Shown here: in pieces, positions 62,657-64,000 of the stretch
How positions within the stretch are numbered: position 1 is the stretch's first letter
Layout of the letters: every line of letters starts with the position of its first letter
Source of the DNA: Fibrobacter sp. UWB13
GTDB taxonomy: Bacteria; Fibrobacterota; Fibrobacteria; Fibrobacterales; Fibrobacteraceae
Direction: 5' to 3'
Length of the DNA: 64,000 bases
NCBI RefSeq assembly: GCF_900177805.1
Contig: NZ_FXAX01000001.1
Location: forward strand, 310,001-374,000
Program-made: the position numbers and the translations under genes
The notes under the pieces: model-generated
The model's input: the letters and a program-made list of their open reading frames with translations, nothing else
What the model was told of the DNA's origin: nothing
Databases searched by the model: none

Positions 62657-63154
62657 ATGAATTTAAAGAATATTTCCATTGCTCTTACCGTTCTCGTTTT
62701 TGGCGTTATAGCCATGCTCTTCATGCAGAAGGGTAACTATGTCAACCAGGCTAGGGAACATTACGAAGCCACGACAAACAAGTCCTTCAAGGGTAACTCC
62801 ATGGTGCTTGATTTGGTGAACAACGGCATCGAAATGAACAAGTCCACTTGGGCCATCGCTTGCGGTGCTCTCCAGACTGTGAGAACCTCCCAGGACATGG
62901 CAAGGCTCGAAGCCAAGTTCTTCCCGGCAACAAAGGGCAACATGAGCCTCGCCAATAAGACTCGCCGCTTTGAAGCAAGCTCCGCAAACGTCATTGTCGC
63001 TAACTTCGGCAAGGTCGAAGAAGACAAGAAAACGGGCGTGAAGAGCCTTGCTGACCTCCAGTCTGTAGACGTGAGCATCTTGCTCGGCAATTATGCCGCC
63101 GCAGCTGCAGCTGTTAGCGATGAAGGTGCCGACGAAGAAGGCGCTGAAGAATAA
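62657..63154 (+). CDS. Membrane-anchored small protein, related to the previous gene
   Basis: 165 residues. One helix (ISIALTVLVFGVIAMLF), then GNYVNQAREHY, which lines up with GGYEEQAKRT of the previous protein, and an Ala-rich, acidic end (AAAAAAVSDEGADEEGAEE). Start 11 bp after the previous stop with AAGGGAG. The pair is probably an old tandem duplication and co-expressed. Function unknown. Confidence 0.7.
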   Translation: MNLKNISIALTVLVFGVIAMLFMQKGNYVNQAREHYEATTNKSFKGNSMVLDLVNNGIEMNKSTWAIACGALQTVRTSQDMARLEAKFFPATKGNMSLANKTRRFEASSANVIVANFGKVEEDKKTGVKSLADLQSVDVSILLGNYAAAAAAVSDEGADEEGAEE

Positions 63155-63189
63155 CGCCTAGCTGCGCCCAACCTTGTCATCCTCGAGTT

Positions 63190-63280
63190 ATGCCCGCCTC
63201 TGGCGGGCATCGCCTTTTTATACAGCCCTAGTCATGCCCGCCGGAGCCTGTGCTGAGCGCAGTCGAAGTAAGCGGGCATC
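63190..63280. repeat. GTCATGCCCGCC-type palindromic repeats
   Basis: ATGCCCGCC/GGCGGGCAT (63190-63198 with 63202-63210) followed by CGCCTTTTTA, so it can also terminate the upstream pair. A second, longer copy starts at 63231 (CATGCCCGCCGGAG with AGCGGGCATC). No gene in 63155-63439. Confidence 0.7.
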
Positions 63281-63439
63281 TCCTTTTATGCTGTTTTCCC
63301 GGCCTCTGTGCCGGGATCTATTGTTTTAAGGTATAATATGGAATAATCGTTTCTTACTTTTTTGATACGATAGTGCGCTGGACGAGTATATATTTACTTT
63401 GAGCAATGATAAAAACTATCCAAAAAAGGAGGGTTCTTC

Positions 63440-64000
63440 ATGTTTGAACCAGTCAATGGAAAATTTGAAATGCCAGTGCTTCCGTACGGAATGGCTGATT
63501 TGGCTCCTGCATTAAGTCAGGAGGCGATGCTCTTTCATTTTGGCAAGCACTTGCAGACTTATGTGAATAATCTCAATGCAGCACTTCCGGGGAGCGCTTT
63601 CGAAGGCAAGTCTCTTGAAGAAATCGTAAAAACGTCCGAAGGTGGCGTGTTCAACAACGCTGGGCAGATTTTGAACCATGCTATGTATTTTTTGCAGTTC
63701 AAGGCACCGACGATGAGCAATGTCCCGATGGGTGAAATCGCAAAGTTGATTGAACGTGATTTTGGATCGTTTGAAAAGTTCCAGGAAGAATTTCAGACGA
63801 AGGGTGCGGGGCTTTTTGGCTCTGGTTGGGTCTGGCTTTCGGCTTTGGATACGGGCAAGCTTGTGATTACGCAGGAGGGCAACGCCCAGAACCCGATCAC
63901 CAAGGGACTCAAACCGCTTCTTACGTTCGATGTGTGGGAACACGCCTACTACATAGACTACCGTAATCGTCGTCCGGATTACCTGAAGTCGCTGTGGAGT
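63440..64000 (+). CDS. Fe/Mn superoxide dismutase, 3' end cut by window
   Basis: 187 codons without a stop before the window edge. N-terminal MPVLPYGMADLAPALSQEAM, first metal His in FHFGKH, second in ILNHAMYF, then GLFGSGWVWL and metal Asp/His in TFDVWEHAYYIDY. Dismutates superoxide in the cytoplasm. An Ala-Met pair in NHAMYF replaces the usual aromatic residue after His. Which metal is used cannot be decided. AAGGAGGG lies 6-7 bases before the ATG. Confidence 0.93.
   Translation, partial: MFEPVNGKFEMPVLPYGMADLAPALSQEAMLFHFGKHLQTYVNNLNAALPGSAFEGKSLEEIVKTSEGGVFNNAGQILNHAMYFLQFKAPTMSNVPMGEIAKLIERDFGSFEKFQEEFQTKGAGLFGSGWVWLSALDTGKLVITQEGNAQNPITKGLKPLLTFDVWEHAYYIDYRNRRPDYLKSLWS

Overview
The window looks like chromosome from a Fibrobacter-type bacterium (Fibrobacterota). 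This is inferred from moderate GC content, a very large secreted protein with Listeria-Bacteroides-type repeats and a Por-type C-terminal tail, a PorV/PorQ-like outer-membrane protein, a nuclease/transposase remnant of a kind common in that genus, and many small dispersed palindromic repeats. No database search was possible, so the organism call is an inference.

Region 1 (1-16 kb) is a sulfur island, almost all on the minus strand. It holds (a) metY, a methyltransferase resembling methionine S-methyltransferases and a cupin resembling DMSP lyases, translationally linked; (b) a sulfate ABC transporter, cysT-cysW-cysA; (c) an outer-membrane porin with a sulfate-binding lipoprotein; and (d) sulfite reductase-aprA-aprB-cysD-cysN. 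Together these describe sulfate uptake, activation to APS, direct APS reduction by an AprBA-type enzyme, reduction to sulfide and capture as homocysteine. All four transcription units start from near-identical promoters (TTGGAC-like -35, exactly 18 bp, TATATT). An intact HD-domain gene lies at one end, and an 82-bp relic of its 3' end lies about 12 kb away at the other end.

Region 2 (16-20 kb) carries trpE and a trpG-trpD fusion behind a classical transcription attenuator with a leader peptide containing two adjacent Trp codons. Region 3 (20-27 kb) holds a four-gene cassette: protein kinase with zinc ribbon, TerY-like VWA protein, PP2C phosphatase and membrane-anchored ankyrin protein. rmuC follows, from a promoter resembling that of the kinase. 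Region 4 (27-42 kb) is mixed housekeeping: a His-rich CobW-type GTPase, a candidate small RNA, NAD-dependent DNA ligase with a dispersed repeat inserted in frame, MntP, two membrane proteins, a GGDEF/EAL protein, fused SpmA-SpmB, a YfcE-type phosphoesterase, a giant TPR/transglutaminase lipoprotein and GAPDH.

Region 5 (42-64 kb) is envelope-related: a glycosyltransferase-like protein, a PorV-like protein, tRNA-Lys, an aminotransferase-flippase-glycosyltransferase operon for surface polysaccharide, a 3775-residue secreted modular protein, a second glycosyltransferase group on the minus strand, two related membrane-anchored small proteins and a superoxide dismutase cut by the window end. Several genes lack a ribosome-binding site and have a -10 box 6-8 bases before the ATG, suggesting leaderless transcripts.
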